A DNA stretch of 64,000 nt from Betaproteobacteria bacterium GR16-43 (GCA_001953215.1 CP019169.1:2356001-2420000); one strand, 5' to 3'. Counted from the stretch's first letter, positions 45,990 to 56,247 are shown. Translations and numbers: made by a program. The notes: a model not told the origin generated them from the letters alone.

Positions 45990-47072
45990 ATGCGCAAGCA
46001 CAAGATCGCATCCATCCCCGGCGACGGAATCGGCCCCGAGGTCATCAACGCCGGCCTGGAAGTCCTCGAGGTCCTCGCCAAGCAGGACGGCGGCTTCTCC
46101 TTCGAGGTCGAGCACTTTCCGTGGAGTTCGGATTTCTATCTGAAACACGGTCACTACATCCCCGAAGGCGGCCTCGCGAAGCTGAAGGGCTTCGACGCGA
46201 TCTTCTTCGGCGCGGTGGGCAGCCAGCAGGTGCCCGACCACGTGTCGCTCTGGGGCCTGCGCCTGCCGATCTGCCAGGGCTTCGACCAATACGCCAACGT
46301 CCGGCCCGCGCGCGTGCTGCCGGGCGTGAAGAGCCCGCTCGTGAACGGCAAGGAGATCGACTGGGTCGTGATCCGTGAGAATTCCGAGGGCGAGTACGCC
46401 GGCATGGGCGGGCGCTCGCACCGCGGCCTGCCGATCGAGGTCGGCACCGAGGTCGCCGTGTTCACGCGCAAGGGCGTGGAGCGCATCCACCGCTTCGCGT
46501 TCGAGCTGGCGCGGAAGCGCCCGCGCAAGCACCTCACGCTCGTCACCAAGTCGAACGCGCAACGCTTCGGCATGGTCCTGTGGGACGAGGTGTTCTTCGA
46601 AGTCGCGAAGGACTACCCCGACGTGAAGACCGACCGCGAGCTGGTCGACGCGATGACCACGCGCATGGTGCTGAAACCCGCCTCGATCGACGTGATGGTC
46701 GCGACGAACCTGCACGCCGACATCCTCTCCGACCTGGCCGCCGCGCTCTCGGGCAGCCTTGGCATAGCGCCCACCGCGAACCTGAATCCGGAACGCGAGT
46801 TCCCCTCGATGTTCGAGCCGATCCACGGCTCGGCCTTCGACATCACCGGCAAGGGCATCGCCAATCCCACGGCCACGTTCTGGACCGCGGCGATGATGCT
46901 GGAGCACCTCGGCGAGAACGCCGCCGCGAAGTCGCTGATGGCCGCGGTCGAGAAGGCCACCGCTTCGGGCGTGCATACGCCGGACCTCGGCGGCAAGGCG
47001 CGCACGGCCGACGTGACGAAGGCGGTCTGCGAGGCCATCCGGGCGACGGCGACCAAGCCGGTCGCCGCCTGA
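45990..47072 (+). CDS. Tartrate/D-malate dehydrogenase-like decarboxylating enzyme
   Basis: 360 residues of the isocitrate/isopropylmalate dehydrogenase fold, NAD-dependent oxidative decarboxylation of a 2-hydroxyacid. Start [14 protein letters not shown] binds the cofactor region; [23 protein letters not shown] followed by LPGVKSPL is the pattern of the tartrate dehydrogenase/D-malate dehydrogenase branch (TtuC/DmlA), not of Leu[11 protein letters not shown], the metal aspartates in [15 protein letters not shown], and [10 protein letters not shown] are intact. Exact substrate needs assay. It is followed after 11 nt by an ABC transporter, probably a separate function. Confidence 0.85.
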   Translation: MRKHKIASIPGDGIGPEVINAGLEVLEVLAKQDGGFSFEVEHFPWSSDFYLKHGHYIPEGGLAKLKGFDAIFFGAVGSQQVPDHVSLWGLRLPICQGFDQYANVRPARVLPGVKSPLVNGKEIDWVVIRENSEGEYAGMGGRSHRGLPIEVGTEVAVFTRKGVERIHRFAFELARKRPRKHLTLVTKSNAQRFGMVLWDEVFFEVAKDYPDVKTDRELVDAMTTRMVLKPASIDVMVATNLHADILSDLAAALSGSLGIAPTANLNPEREFPSMFEPIHGSAFDITGKGIANPTATFWTAAMMLEHLGENAAAKSLMAAVEKATASGVHTPDLGGKARTADVTKAVCEAIRATATKPVAA

Positions 47073-47083
47073 GCGGAGAATCG

Positions 47084-48010
47084 ATGGCCGGAATCCTCTC
47101 GATCACCGGCCTGGGCAAGCGCTACGCCTCGGGCCTCGTCGCGCTCGAGGACGTGAACCTCGAGATCCAGAAGGGCGAGATCGTGGCACTGCTGGGCCCC
47201 AACGGCGCCGGCAAGACGACGTTGATCAGCATCGTCTGCGGGATCGTGTCGGGAACCTCCGGCACCGTGCTCGTCGACGGGCACGACATCGTGCGCGACT
47301 ACCGCGCCTCGCGTGCGCTCATCGGGCTCGTGCCGCAGGAATTGCACACGGACATGTTCGAGACCGTGTGGGCGACGCTCAACTTCAGCCGCGGCCTGTT
47401 CGGCAAGGCGCCCGACGCCGCGCACCTCGAGAAGGTCCTGCGCGACCTCTCGCTCTGGGAAAAACGCCACGACAAGATCATGACGCTCTCGGGCGGCATG
47501 AAGCGCCGGGTGCTGATCGCCAAGGCGCTCGCCCACGAGCCGCGCCTGCTCTTCCTCGACGAGCCGACCGCGGGCGTGGACGTGGAGCTGCGCCGCGACA
47601 TGTGGGCCCTCGTGCGGCGGCTGCGCGAATCGGGCGTCACCATCATCCTCACGACGCATTACATCGAGGAAGCCGAGGAGATGGCCGATCGCATCGGCGT
47701 CATCGCCAAGGGCAAGCTGATCGTCGTGGAGGAAAAGGCGAAGCTGATGCGCCAGCTCGGCAAGAAGCAGCTCACGATCCACTTGATGTCGCCGCTGGCG
47801 CAGCTGCCCGAGGCGCTTTCCGCCTGGAACCTCACGCTCAAGTCGGAAGGCCGCGATCTCGAATACACCTTCGACGGCCACGAGGAAAAGAGCGGCATCC
47901 CCGAGCTGCTGCGCAAGTTGGCCGAGCTCGGCCTCGAGTTCAACGACCTGCAGACGCGCCAGAGCACCCTGGAGGACATCTTCGTGAGCCTCGTGCACCG
48001 CAAGCCATGA
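47084..48010 (+). CDS. ABC-2 exporter ATP-binding protein
   Basis: 308 residues. Walker [10 protein letters not shown] (about 40-48), Q-loop LVPQELH, signature LSGGMKRR, Walker [13 protein letters not shown] and switch His in [10 protein letters not shown]. This is the DrrA/CcmA/YadG subclass that pairs with ABC-2-type permeases. The C-terminal 70 residues form the usual regulatory extension with [10 protein letters not shown]. Its stop overlaps the permease start (ATGA). Probable substrate: drug, lipid or polysaccharide; not determinable. Confidence 0.94.
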   Translation: MAGILSITGLGKRYASGLVALEDVNLEIQKGEIVALLGPNGAGKTTLISIVCGIVSGTSGTVLVDGHDIVRDYRASRALIGLVPQELHTDMFETVWATLNFSRGLFGKAPDAAHLEKVLRDLSLWEKRHDKIMTLSGGMKRRVLIAKALAHEPRLLFLDEPTAGVDVELRRDMWALVRRLRESGVTIILTTHYIEEAEEMADRIGVIAKGKLIVVEEKAKLMRQLGKKQLTIHLMSPLAQLPEALSAWNLTLKSEGRDLEYTFDGHEEKSGIPELLRKLAELGLEFNDLQTRQSTLEDIFVSLVHRKP

Positions 48011-48768
48011 ACCACCACGCCGTCTACGCCATCTTCCGCTTCGAGCTCGCGCGCTTCGGCCGCACGCTCTGGACCAGCCTGGCCACGCCGGTCATCACCA
48101 CCTCGCTCTATTTCGTCGTGTTCGGCGCCGCGATCGGCCCGCGCATGACCGGGATGGGCGACGTGCCGTACGGCGCGTTCATCGTGCCGGGCCTGATCAT
48201 GCTCGCCATCTTCACGGAGAGCCTGAACAACGCGTCGTTCGGCATCTACCTGCCGAAGTTCACCGGCACCATCTACGAGTTGCTGTCGGCGCCGGTGAGC
48301 CCGTTCGAGATCGTGCTGGCCTACGTGGGCGCGGCGGCGACGAAGTCGGTGATCCTGGGGCTCGTGATCCTGGCCACCGCGAACTTCTTCGTGCCGATCC
48401 GCGTGGAGCACCCGGTGTGGATGTTCGCTTTCCTGGTCCTCGTGGCGACGACGTTCTGCCTGTTCGGCTTCATCCTGGGCATCTGGGCGAAGAGCTTCGA
48501 GCAGTTGTCCTTCATCCCGATGCTCGTGGTCACACCGCTCACGTTCCTCGGCGGCGCGTTCTACTCGATCGACATGCTGCCCCCGGCCTGGCGCACGTTC
48601 AGCCTGTTCAACCCGATCGTCTACCTCATCAACGGTTTCCGATGGACCTTCTACGGGACGTCGGACGTCCCGGTCGAAGCGAGCTTCGGAGCCACGCTGG
48701 CGTTCTTCGCGATCTGCCTCGTGGTCGTGGCGTGGATCTTCCGGACCGGATACCGCCTGAAGAATTGA
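48007..48768 (+). CDS. ABC-2 exporter permease (YadH/NodJ type)
   Basis: 253 residues with six membrane helices and the ABC-2 signature region [19 protein letters not shown] preceding the last helices, typical of YadH-like permeases. The start ATG overlaps the ATPase stop by 4 nt. Two subunits of each protein would form the exporter. It converges with the phosphoketolase gene with 25 nt between the stops and no hairpin element. Confidence 0.93.
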   Translation: MNHHAVYAIFRFELARFGRTLWTSLATPVITTSLYFVVFGAAIGPRMTGMGDVPYGAFIVPGLIMLAIFTESLNNASFGIYLPKFTGTIYELLSAPVSPFEIVLAYVGAAATKSVILGLVILATANFFVPIRVEHPVWMFAFLVLVATTFCLFGFILGIWAKSFEQLSFIPMLVVTPLTFLGGAFYSIDMLPPAWRTFSLFNPIVYLINGFRWTFYGTSDVPVEASFGATLAFFAICLVVVAWIFRTGYRLKN

Positions 48769-48793
48769 CGCGGCGGGTGCCCGTACCGCGGTT

Positions 48794-51172
48794 CTAGCCT
48801 GGGGTCCATCGCCAGTTGCGCACCTGCGGCATGTCCACGCCGTGCGCCCGGATGTACGACGCGTGTTCGACCAGTTGGTCCTGCGCGAACTGCTTGAGGT
48901 ACGCGCACTTTCCGGCGAGCACCGGGAGATCCGCGACAACGCGGTTCACCACGTTGATGACGAGGTGGAATCGGTCGAGCTCGTTCTGCACGCGCATGTC
49001 GAAGGCGGTGGTGACGGTGCCTTCCTCGCGATAGCCGTGGACGTGCAGCCGCCGGTTGGTTCGACGGTGGGTGAGCCGGTGCACGAGCGACGGGTAACCG
49101 TGGAACGCGAAGACGATCGGCTTGTCGGTCGTGAAGAGCGAATCGTAGTCGGCGTCTGTGAGGCCGTGCGGGTGGTCGCCGGCGGATTGCAGTTTCATGA
49201 GGTCCACGACGTTGACGACGCGCACCTTCAGTTCGGGCAGGTGCTCCCGCAGGCTCGAAACCGCCGCCAGGACCTCCAGCGTGGGCGTGTCGCCGGCCGC
49301 GGCCATCACCACGTCGGGCGTGCTCCCCGCGTCGTTGCCGGCCCAGGGCCAGATGCCGATCCCTTCGGCGCAGTGCGCGGCGGCGGCGTCCATGTCGAGC
49401 CATTGCGGCCGTGCATGCTTGCTGGCTACGACAACGTTGAGGTAGTTGCGCGTGCGCAGGCAGTGGGCGACGACGGAGAGCAGGCAGTTCGCATCGGGCG
49501 GCAGGTAGATGCGCACGACGGCGGCCTTCTTGTTGGCCACGTGGTCGAGGAAGCCGGGGTCCTGGTGCGTGTAGCCGTTGTGATCCTGCTGCCACACGTG
49601 CGAAGACAGCAGGTAGTTGAGGGAGGCGATCGGCCGGCGCCACGGCAGTTCGGCGGTGACCTTGAGCCACTTCGCGTGCTGGCTCGCCATCGAGTCGACG
49701 ATGCGGATGAAGGCCTCGTAGCTGTTGAACAACCCATGGCGTCCGGTGAGCAGGTAGCCCTCCAGCCAACCCTGGCACTGGTGCTCGCTCAACATCGAGT
49801 CGACCACCCGGCCGGAAGGCGCGAGGAACTCATCGGTATCCAGCGTCGGCGCCGTCCACTGGCGCGCGGTGGCCTGGAAGACCGCGCCTAGCAGGTTCGA
49901 CAGCGTCTCGTCGGGGCCGAAGATGCGGAAGTTGCGCGATCTCTCGTTCAACGTGACCACGTCGCGAAGGAACGGACCGAGCACGAGCATGTCTTGTGCC
50001 TCGATCGCGCCTGGTGCGGGAACGCGGACCGCGAAATCTCCGAAGGCGGGCAGGCGCAGGTCCTTCAGCAGGAGCCCGCCGTTGGCATGCGGGTTCGCGC
50101 CCATGCGGCGGGGCCCCGTGGGTGCGAGGGCCGCGAGCGCGGGCATCAAACGGCCTTCGGCGTCGAAGAGCTCGTCGTGCCGGTAGCTCTCCATCCACCC
50201 CTGCAACTGCTGCAGGTGATCGGGGCGCGACGCGCCGATCGGGATCGGCACCTGGTGCGAATGGAACGTGCCTTCGTTGGCCACGCCATCGACGGATTTC
50301 GGGCCGGTCCAGCCCTTCGGCGAGCGCAGCACGATCATCGGCCAGCGCGGGCGGGCCGTCGCCGTGCCGTCACGCGCATTGCCTTGTGCATCGAGGATGG
50401 AATCGATCGCGCGGTCCAGTGCCGCCGCCATCGCCTGGTGCGTCGCGGCCGGCTCGCGGCCTTCCACGAAGATCGGCGTCCAGCCCATTCCGAGGAAATA
50501 CTGCTCGAGCTCCTCGGGCTCGATGCGTGCCAGCAGCGTGGGGTTGCTGATCTTGTAGCCGTTGAGATGCAGGATGGGCAGCACGGCTCCATCGGTCGCC
50601 GGATCGAGCATCTTGTTCGCGTGCCAGGCGGCCGCGAGCGGACCGGTCTCGGCCTCGCCGTCGCCGACGACGCAAGCCACGATCAGCTTCGGATTGTCGA
50701 ACACGGCGCCGAACGCGTGGCTGAGCGAGTAGCCCAGCTCGCCGCCTTCGTGGATCGAACCCGGGGTGGCGGGCGCGGCGTGGCTCGAGATGCCCCCGGG
50801 AGAAGAGAACTGCGCGAAGAGCTTCTTCAGTCCGGCGTTGTCCTGGCTGATGTCCGGATACACCTCGCTGTAGCTGCCTTCGAGATAGGTGTTGCTCACC
50901 GGTGCCTGGCCGCCATGCCCGGGGCCCGAGACGTAGATCATGTCCAGGTTGTACTTGAGGATCACCCGGTTCAGGTGCGCGTAGATGAAGTTCTGCCCCG
51001 GTACCGTGCCCCAGTGCCCGACCACGATCGGCTTGGTGTGCATGAGGGTGAGCGTCTCCCGCAGGCGAACGTTGTCGCGCAGGTAGATCTGGCCGACGGA
51101 GAGGTAGTTCGCCGCGCGCCAATAGGCATCGATGTCGTGCAACTGCTGGGACGTCAGGGTCTCGGGGCTCAC
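48794..51172 (-). CDS. xfp: Phosphoketolase (xylulose-5-phosphate/fructose-6-phosphate)
   Basis: 792 residues from a GTG at 51172, the usual length. Thiamine-diphosphate enzyme that phosphorolytically cleaves xylulose 5-phosphate or fructose 6-phosphate to acetyl phosphate. Phosphoketolase signature [14 protein letters not shown] (about 140-153), TPP-binding [14 protein letters not shown], and histidines GPGHGGQ, VGHWGT are visible. No Shine-Dalgarno precedes the GTG; the predicted transcript start from the adjacent -10 hexamer coincides with it, so the mRNA may be leaderless. Acetate kinase is encoded divergently and would convert the product to acetate and ATP. Confidence 0.95.
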   Translation of the reverse strand: MSPETLTSQQLHDIDAYWRAANYLSVGQIYLRDNVRLRETLTLMHTKPIVVGHWGTVPGQNFIYAHLNRVILKYNLDMIYVSGPGHGGQAPVSNTYLEGSYSEVYPDISQDNAGLKKLFAQFSSPGGISSHAAPATPGSIHEGGELGYSLSHAFGAVFDNPKLIVACVVGDGEAETGPLAAAWHANKMLDPATDGAVLPILHLNGYKISNPTLLARIEPEELEQYFLGMGWTPIFVEGREPAATHQAMAAALDRAIDSILDAQGNARDGTATARPRWPMIVLRSPKGWTGPKSVDGVANEGTFHSHQVPIPIGASRPDHLQQLQGWMESYRHDELFDAEGRLMPALAALAPTGPRRMGANPHANGGLLLKDLRLPAFGDFAVRVPAPGAIEAQDMLVLGPFLRDVVTLNERSRNFRIFGPDETLSNLLGAVFQATARQWTAPTLDTDEFLAPSGRVVDSMLSEHQCQGWLEGYLLTGRHGLFNSYEAFIRIVDSMASQHAKWLKVTAELPWRRPIASLNYLLSSHVWQQDHNGYTHQDPGFLDHVANKKAAVVRIYLPPDANCLLSVVAHCLRTRNYLNVVVASKHARPQWLDMDAAAAHCAEGIGIWPWAGNDAGSTPDVVMAAAGDTPTLEVLAAVSSLREHLPELKVRVVNVVDLMKLQSAGDHPHGLTDADYDSLFTTDKPIVFAFHGYPSLVHRLTHRRTNRRLHVHGYREEGTVTTAFDMRVQNELDRFHLVINVVNRVVADLPVLAGKCAYLKQFAQDQLVEHASYIRAHGVDMPQVRNWRWTPG

Positions 51173-51178
51173 GAGGTG

Positions 51179-51250
51179 AGGGTAGCGGCCGGGTCTTCGC
51201 AGGTCTGTTCGGTGCCGCACAGCGGGAGCCGCCGCGGTACGGTAGCGAAC
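51179..51250. promoter_or_regulatory. Bidirectional xfp/ackA control region with two palindromic sites
   Basis: Site 1, GTTCGGTGCCGCAC (51207-51220, one mismatch), faces xfp: on the minus strand TACCCT (51184-51179) begins exactly 22 nt after it. Site 2, GTACGGTAGCGAAC (51237-51250), is an exact match read on the minus strand and ends 36 nt before the ackA ATG; CATGCT is at the 22-nt spacing. Site centres are 30 nt apart, about three helical turns, so two dimers would sit on the same face. Confidence 0.6.
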
Positions 51251-51286
51251 AGACGCTTGCGCGTTGCTACCCCATGCTGGCCCACC

Positions 51287-52333
51287 ATGAATGTCCTCTC
51301 GCTCAACGCCGGCTCGTCTTCCCTCAAGTTCGGATTCTTCCGGGTCGCCGCGCTGCAGAAGGAGTGCCTGGTCCGCGGATCGGCGAACTCGCTCGAGGAC
51401 GTGGCCGGCCAGTTGGAGGGCGCAGGCGCGCCCCGGGTCGAGGCGATCGGGCATCGCATCGTCCACGGCGGCCCGCGGCTGCACAGTCCCTGCCATGCCG
51501 ATGGCTTCTCGCTGCGGCAGCTCGAGGAGGCCGCGGTCTTCGCGCCCTTGCACACGCCGGCCGCGCTGGCATTGATCCTCGGGTCGCGCGCGCGTTTCCC
51601 GCGGGCCCGGCAGGTGCTTTGCTTCGACACCGGCTTCCACGCGGGATTGCCGGACGTCGCACGCGTGCTGCCGATTCCGCGCGAGTTCGAACGCGCGGGC
51701 ATCCGGCGCTACGGCTTCCACGGGTTGTCGTGCGAATCGATCCTGCGCCAGCTGGGACGTGACGTGCCCCGGCGAACGATCGTCGCGCACCTGGGCTCGG
51801 GCGCGAGCGTCACCGCGATCCTCGATCGCGAATCGGTGGATACCACCATGGGACTCACGCCCACGGGCGGCGTGGTGATGGGCACGCGCAGCGGCGACCT
51901 CGACCCGGGTGTGCTGCTCCACCTCATGCGGTCGAGGAAACTCGACGCAGACGCGATGGAGCAGCTGCTCGATCACCGTTCCGGACTCCTCGGCGTCTCG
52001 GGCCTCGCGAGCGACATCCGGGAATTGCACCACGCCGAATCCACGAGTGCGGATGCACGGCTCGCCGTCCAGATGTTCTGCGCCTCGGTGTGCAAGCAGG
52101 TGGCGGCGATGATCACGGTGCTGGGCGGCGCCGATCTGATCGTCTTCACCGGCGGCATCGGCGAGAACGACGCGGCCGTCCGGGCCTCGGTCTGCCATGG
52201 GCTCGCGTGGTTCGGCATCACGATGGGAGAGGACTCCCGGTGCCGGGTCCGTGTCATGGCGTCGCAGGAGGAGGAGCAGATCGCGCGCCACGTGTTTGCA
52301 CTGCTCTCGGACGGGCAGGTGGCCGCGCGCTAG
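51287..52333 (+). CDS. ackA: Acetate kinase
   Basis: 348 residues, somewhat shorter than the common 400. Converts acetyl phosphate and ADP to acetate and ATP. ASKHA-fold signatures: [10 protein letters not shown] at the start, GHRIVHGG, catalytic-region [47 protein letters not shown] and FTGGIGEN. The internal region between about 15 and 55 is shorter than in E. coli AckA, explaining the length. No clear ribosome-binding site. Paired with phosphoketolase, it forms an acetyl-phosphate shunt independent of phosphotransacetylase (no pta nearby). Confidence 0.95.
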   Translation: MNVLSLNAGSSSLKFGFFRVAALQKECLVRGSANSLEDVAGQLEGAGAPRVEAIGHRIVHGGPRLHSPCHADGFSLRQLEEAAVFAPLHTPAALALILGSRARFPRARQVLCFDTGFHAGLPDVARVLPIPREFERAGIRRYGFHGLSCESILRQLGRDVPRRTIVAHLGSGASVTAILDRESVDTTMGLTPTGGVVMGTRSGDLDPGVLLHLMRSRKLDADAMEQLLDHRSGLLGVSGLASDIRELHHAESTSADARLAVQMFCASVCKQVAAMITVLGGADLIVFTGGIGENDAAVRASVCHGLAWFGITMGEDSRCRVRVMASQEEEQIARHVFALLSDGQVAAR

Positions 52334-52364
52334 AATCGCGGCTTGCGATTTTCCAGGAGCCCCC

Positions 52365-53471
52365 ATGGGACTCAAGCGTCCGAAGTGGCCGTCCGGTACC
52401 GTCGTCACCCTCTCGCACGATTCGAAGGTCCTGCGCGGCAATCCGCTCGGCGATCCCTCGACGCGGCCGCTGGCCGTGTGGCTTCCGCCGGGCTACGACG
52501 AAGGGGCCACGCGCGGACGCGGCAAGCGCTATCCGATCATCGTGGACATGGTCGGCTTCATGGGCTCGGGGCTCTCGCACATCGCGTGGAAGAACGTGAG
52601 CGAGAACGTGCCCGAGCGCGCGGCACGGCTGGTGCATGAAGGAAAGATGGCACCCGCGATCCTGGTTTTCCCCGATTGCTTCACGGCGCTGGGCGGCAAC
52701 CAGTACGTGAATTCGTCGGCCGTCGGCAACTACGCGGACTACCTCACGAAGGAGATCATTCCTTTCGTCGATCGCGAATTCCGCACCAAGGCTTCGCGCG
52801 AGCATCGGGCGTGCTTCGGGAAGTCCTCCGGCGGCTACGGCGCGATCCTCCACGGGATGAAGTACGCCTCGACGTGGGGCGCCATCGCGGATCACTCGGG
52901 CGATGCCTACTTCGACTTCGTCTACTGGCACGACTGGCCCAACACGCTGAACGAGCTCGCCAAGTACCGGCCGAAGAAGATCGCCGCGGGCAAGTTCGAC
53001 GTGCGGAAGGCGGAGAAGGGCGCGGAACGCGGGCGCGACGACGGGCGCGTGAAGCGCTTCCTCGCGGCCGTGTGGAAGAAGGAGAAGATGACGATGGCCG
53101 AGGGGCACACGATCATGAACCTGTGCATGGCCGCGACCTACGATCCCGATCCGCGCGCGCCCAACGGGTTCCGCCTGCCATTCAACCTCGAGACCGGCGA
53201 AGTGATCCCGGAGCGCTGGCGCGAGTGGAAGAAGCACGACCCGGTGAACCTGGTCGAGAAATACCGGAAGAACCTGAAGTCGCTGCGCGGCATCTACATC
53301 GATTGCGGGTCGCGCGACCAGTACCACATCCACTACGGCGCCCGGATCCTCTCGAAGAACCTCTCGAAGGCCGGCATCGCGCACACGTACGAAGAGTTCG
53401 ACGACACGCACTCCGACATCGACTACCGGTACGACGTGTCGCTTCCGTTCCTGTCGCGAGCGATTCGGTAG
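52365..53471 (+). CDS. Alpha/beta-hydrolase esterase (enterochelin-esterase-like)
   Basis: 368 residues; AGGAG before the ATG; no signal peptide. Putative-esterase (esterase D/Fes-like) fold with nucleophile elbow GKSSGGYGA (Ser near 154), Asp in [13 protein letters not shown] (near 317) and His in [11 protein letters not shown] (near 349). The AVWLPPGY start strand and [13 protein letters not shown] region are typical. It likely hydrolyses a small ester or trilactone-type substrate; no siderophore genes are nearby. It follows ackA by 31 nt. It ends at hairpin element D. Confidence 0.88.
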   Translation: MGLKRPKWPSGTVVTLSHDSKVLRGNPLGDPSTRPLAVWLPPGYDEGATRGRGKRYPIIVDMVGFMGSGLSHIAWKNVSENVPERAARLVHEGKMAPAILVFPDCFTALGGNQYVNSSAVGNYADYLTKEIIPFVDREFRTKASREHRACFGKSSGGYGAILHGMKYASTWGAIADHSGDAYFDFVYWHDWPNTLNELAKYRPKKIAAGKFDVRKAEKGAERGRDDGRVKRFLAAVWKKEKMTMAEGHTIMNLCMAATYDPDPRAPNGFRLPFNLETGEVIPERWREWKKHDPVNLVEKYRKNLKSLRGIYIDCGSRDQYHIHYGARILSKNLSKAGIAHTYEEFDDTHSDIDYRYDVSLPFLSRAIR

Positions 53472-53565
53472 AAATAATTGGGGTCAGACTCCCATTAAGT
53501 TAATTCCTGGCGATGCGGTATCCCGCATCCGAATTAACTTAATGGGAGTCTGACCCCAATTATTT
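53472..53565. repeat. GGGGTCAG palindrome, element D
   Basis: Perfect 35-bp arms (53472-53506 and 53531-53565) around an inner GATGCGG/CCGCATC hairpin. Its 33-nt arm core is the same as in element B except for one base. It starts right at the esterase stop codon and supplies the TAA stop of the convergent AraC gene. Confidence 0.94.
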
Positions 53566-54525
53566 TCTGCGGGTTTGCTTCTTGCGCCAGGCGGTTGGTG
53601 TTTTTCCGTAGGCTCGCTTGAAGGCCGCCGAGAACGCGCCCGCCGAATCGTAGCCCGCGTCCTTCGCGATCCCCTGGATCTCCCGCATCGAGCCGGAGAG
53701 CTCGCGCGCGGCGAGGCAGAGGCGCCAGCGCGTGAGGTAGGTGATGGGCGGCTCGCCGATGATGCGCGTGAAGTGCTCGGCCAGCGCGGAGCGCGAAACG
53801 CCCACGAGCTTCGCGAGGCGCTCGACGGTCCAGTCCTCCCCGGGCGAGCCGTGCAACAACGCGAGCGCGCGCCCGACGAAGCGATCGTCGAGCCCCGCCA
53901 GCCATCCCGTGGCGCCCGGCGGCGTCGACTCGACGTGGCGGCGGATCGCATCGATCACCACGAGTTCGGCAATGCGCTCGAGGCTCGCGATGCCGCCCGG
54001 CCGCGGCGCGTCCGTCTCGGTGAGGGAGAACGCGAGCGAGTTCTCGAGCTGGCCGACCGAGTGCTGGCCCCGCAGGTCCACGCGCATCACGCGCGGCAGG
54101 TCGACGAGGAGCGGATCGCCCAGGCGGCGATCGACGGCCGCGAGTCCGGTCACGAGCCGCACGCGCTCGCCATCGCCGCCATGCACGATGGTGAGGAGCT
54201 CTCCGGCCACGGGCGGGCGCACAAGCGACGCAAGCGGCACCGTGGCGGAGCCGGGATCGCTCACCAGCCGGTGCGCGTCGCCGTGCGAGAAGAGGAGCAC
54301 TTCGCCTTCGGTGACGCGCAGCGGTTCGTCTTCGTCCATCTGCATCCAGCACTCGCCGCGCAGCACGGCATGGAAGATCGCGGGATGGTCGGCGTCGTGC
54401 AGGAATCCCTTGGCGAGCGGGGTGGCGGAAGGGACGTCCAGGCCCCACGGGGCGCCCAGGTCGGCATGCAGGATGACGGCCCCGGCCAGGCGGACCGCGC
54501 GCAGGACTTCGGAGAGGGCGTCCAT
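53560..54525 (-). CDS. AraC-family regulator with cupin-type sensor domain
   Basis: 321 residues. N-terminal cupin_6-type domain (about 1-190: FHAVLRGECWMQMD, EGEVLLFSHGDAHRL) and C-terminal double helix-turn-helix (about 215-315) with WTVERLAKLVGVSRSALAEHF and the AraC signature AKDAGYDSAGAFSAAFKRAYGKTPTAWR. Proteins of this type often control oxidoreductases or hydrolases near them; the convergent esterase is a candidate target. The final codon and stop are inside hairpin element D. It follows the DUF2863 gene by 22 nt. Confidence 0.92.
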   Translation of the reverse strand: MDALSEVLRAVRLAGAVILHADLGAPWGLDVPSATPLAKGFLHDADHPAIFHAVLRGECWMQMDEDEPLRVTEGEVLLFSHGDAHRLVSDPGSATVPLASLVRPPVAGELLTIVHGGDGERVRLVTGLAAVDRRLGDPLLVDLPRVMRVDLRGQHSVGQLENSLAFSLTETDAPRPGGIASLERIAELVVIDAIRRHVESTPPGATGWLAGLDDRFVGRALALLHGSPGEDWTVERLAKLVGVSRSALAEHFTRIIGEPPITYLTRWRLCLAARELSGSMREIQGIAKDAGYDSAGAFSAAFKRAYGKTPTAWRKKQTRRK

Positions 54526-54547
54526 GCGATCCGCGCCCTTGCCCTGC

Positions 54548-55735
54548 TCAGTGGAAGTGCGCGGCGTGGGTGTCGGCTTCTTCGGGGAGCTCGGCGTGGA
54601 CGATCTCGCCCTCGGGGCTCGCGAAGAGCGGTGCCCCGCAATCCTCGCAGTACTCCGGCGAGAACGTGGCCGTGAGCTTCTTCACGTCGACCACGCCGCA
54701 TTCGTTCAACTGCGCGACCAGCTCTTCGAGCGGGCCGGGCCGTGCGTTCTCGTCCTCGCGCCCGTAGAGCGGCCACACGACGCCGTGCGCGACGTCATCG
54801 TCCCCGGGGAGGGTGAAACTGATGCGGTACTCGTCGATGCGATCGTCGCCGAAGCCGGCGACGATGGCCCGCAGGTCCTTGGCCTTCACCGAGAGCGCCG
54901 CTTCGAGGAACGCCACGGCCGCGCGCACGCCGAAAGGACGCACGCGCCGGTCCGACTCGCGGCAGTTCACGTAGTAGGCATCGGGAAGCAGGCATTCGAA
55001 CACGCATCCCGGCAGCAGCTTGGCGAGCGTGGGCCGCGCCTGCGCGATCCATTGCTCGAGGCTGTGCGCACGCCCGGCGTGGCCGGAGGCATCCTCCTGC
55101 CAGCGAAACATCGGCGCGCCGCGCGGCACCACGGCGCACGCCACGACAAAACGGGTGTCTGCCAGCAGGTTGGCCGTTTCCGGAAGGCGCGAGAAATCGA
55201 TGCGCGGGGCTTCACCGGTGATCGCCGCATCGGCGAGGCGCGCGGTCAACTTGCGCAGCTCGGAGAAGTGGCGCGGCAACTGGTCGATCGACTGCAGGTA
55301 GGGCACCACGACGCAGCGCGCGCCGGCGGCCAGCACATGGGCCTGGAGCTGGACGCTCAATGCGTCGGCATCGTCCTTGCCGATGGGGCCGGACGGAATC
55401 GAATACTTGGACCACGCCACAGCGGGAGCGGCAAGCAACAGCGCCTGGAAGGGTTGCTCGGCCTGCGTCACCGCGATGGACTCGCTCTCGTTTTCGACCA
55501 GCTCGATCAGCGTGTCGTAGGCGCCGAGGTTGTTCGTGTAGAGGTGGTCCAGCGCCGCGTCGATCGGCGCGTCGTTGCCGTTGCCGAGGAGCTTGGCGGC
55601 CAGCTCGGCCATGGCGCCTTCCCAGTAGCGGTCCTCGGTGACGCTGCCCGACGCGTTCAGGCCGAGGGCGAGCGCGATGAGGCGTTCGGCGTCCCGGGTG
55701 AATCGCGGGGGGGATTTGGCTCTGGTGCGCGGCAT
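54548..55735 (-). CDS. DUF2863-family protein
   Basis: 395 residues, no signal peptide or membrane helix. The family, found in Betaproteobacteria, is of unknown function. Visible features are a helical N-terminus (RDAERLIALALGLNASGS, YWEGAMAELAAKLLG), a region of alternating strands, and a possible metal-binding pair near the C-terminus, EYCEDCGAPLF (CxxC near 372-375), followed by an acidic/histidine tail ending HAAHFH. The CxxC plus terminal histidines could bind zinc. Assignment of the DUF number is from memory of the pattern. Confidence 0.7.
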   Translation of the reverse strand: MPRTRAKSPPRFTRDAERLIALALGLNASGSVTEDRYWEGAMAELAAKLLGNGNDAPIDAALDHLYTNNLGAYDTLIELVENESESIAVTQAEQPFQALLLAAPAVAWSKYSIPSGPIGKDDADALSVQLQAHVLAAGARCVVVPYLQSIDQLPRHFSELRKLTARLADAAITGEAPRIDFSRLPETANLLADTRFVVACAVVPRGAPMFRWQEDASGHAGRAHSLEQWIAQARPTLAKLLPGCVFECLLPDAYYVNCRESDRRVRPFGVRAAVAFLEAALSVKAKDLRAIVAGFGDDRIDEYRISFTLPGDDDVAHGVVWPLYGREDENARPGPLEELVAQLNECGVVDVKKLTATFSPEYCEDCGAPLFASPEGEIVHAELPEEADTHAAHFH

Positions 55736-55783
55736 GGGAGGGTTATTTTATCATTGGGGACATGCCCCTCCGGTCTTTCTGAA

Positions 55784-56149
55784 ATGGAACGCAACGTCCT
55801 GGGCGGCGAGCTCCTCGCCTGCTGCTTCGATCCCCTCACCGGCTACTTCCGGGACGGCTCCTGCCGCACCGGCGACGACGACCCGGGCACGCACATCATC
55901 TGCGCGCGCATGACCGAGGCTTTCCTCGAGTACAGCCGCTCACACGGCAACGATCTCTCCACGCCCGTGCCCGAGCACCGCTTCCGGGGACTGAAGCCCG
56001 GCGACCGCTGGTGCCTCTGCGTGCTGCGGTGGGTCGAGGCGCTGGACGCGGGCGTGGCGCCGCCCATCATCCTCGAGGCGACTCACGAGAGCGCGCTGGA
56101 GTTCGTTCCCCTGGAAGAGCTGGAACGCCACGCCTTCGAGACGAACTGA
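55784..56149 (+). CDS. DUF2237-family protein
   Basis: 121 residues. Matches DUF2237: NVLGGELLACCFDPLTGYFRDG, GDDDPGTHIICARMTEAFLEY, SRSHGNDLSTP and LKPGDRWCLCVLRW. Conserved Cys and the DDPGTH motif suggest metal binding, but no function is known. It is divergent from the DUF2863 gene with 48 nt between starts, in which TTATTTTAT provides an AT-rich promoter core. Confidence 0.88.
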   Translation: MERNVLGGELLACCFDPLTGYFRDGSCRTGDDDPGTHIICARMTEAFLEYSRSHGNDLSTPVPEHRFRGLKPGDRWCLCVLRWVEALDAGVAPPIILEATHESALEFVPLEELERHAFETN

Positions 56150-56247
56150 ATCGCCGAGGCGATCGCGGTGCCGATCAATTCCCCGAGGTAGCGCGAGCGT
56201 TCGACGCTGGCGAGCCGATGGAGTTGGGTGCTGGTCATGGTCTTCAT
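56083..56247 (-). CDS. Possible 54-residue protein divergent from the LysR gene
   Basis: ATG at 56247 preceded by AAAGGAAGGA, an excellent ribosome-binding sequence. The product begins MKTMTSTQLHRLASVERSRY and continues LGELIGTAIASAI, an amphipathic helix followed by a short hydrophobic helix. The C-terminal 20 residues are low complexity and overlap the end of the DUF2237 gene on the opposite strand. Position next to a divergent LysR gene suggests it could be the regulated target. No family recognised with certainty. Confidence 0.42.
   Translation of the reverse strand: MKTMTSTQLHRLASVERSRYLGELIGTAIASAIQFVSKAWRSSSSRGTNSSALS

Noticed and set aside
48794..52441. Phosphoketolase frame extended to 1215 codons
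   Set aside because: The extra 400 N-terminal codons lie antisense to acetate kinase and lack similarity to phosphoketolase; the GTG at 51172 gives the normal length and fits the promoter.
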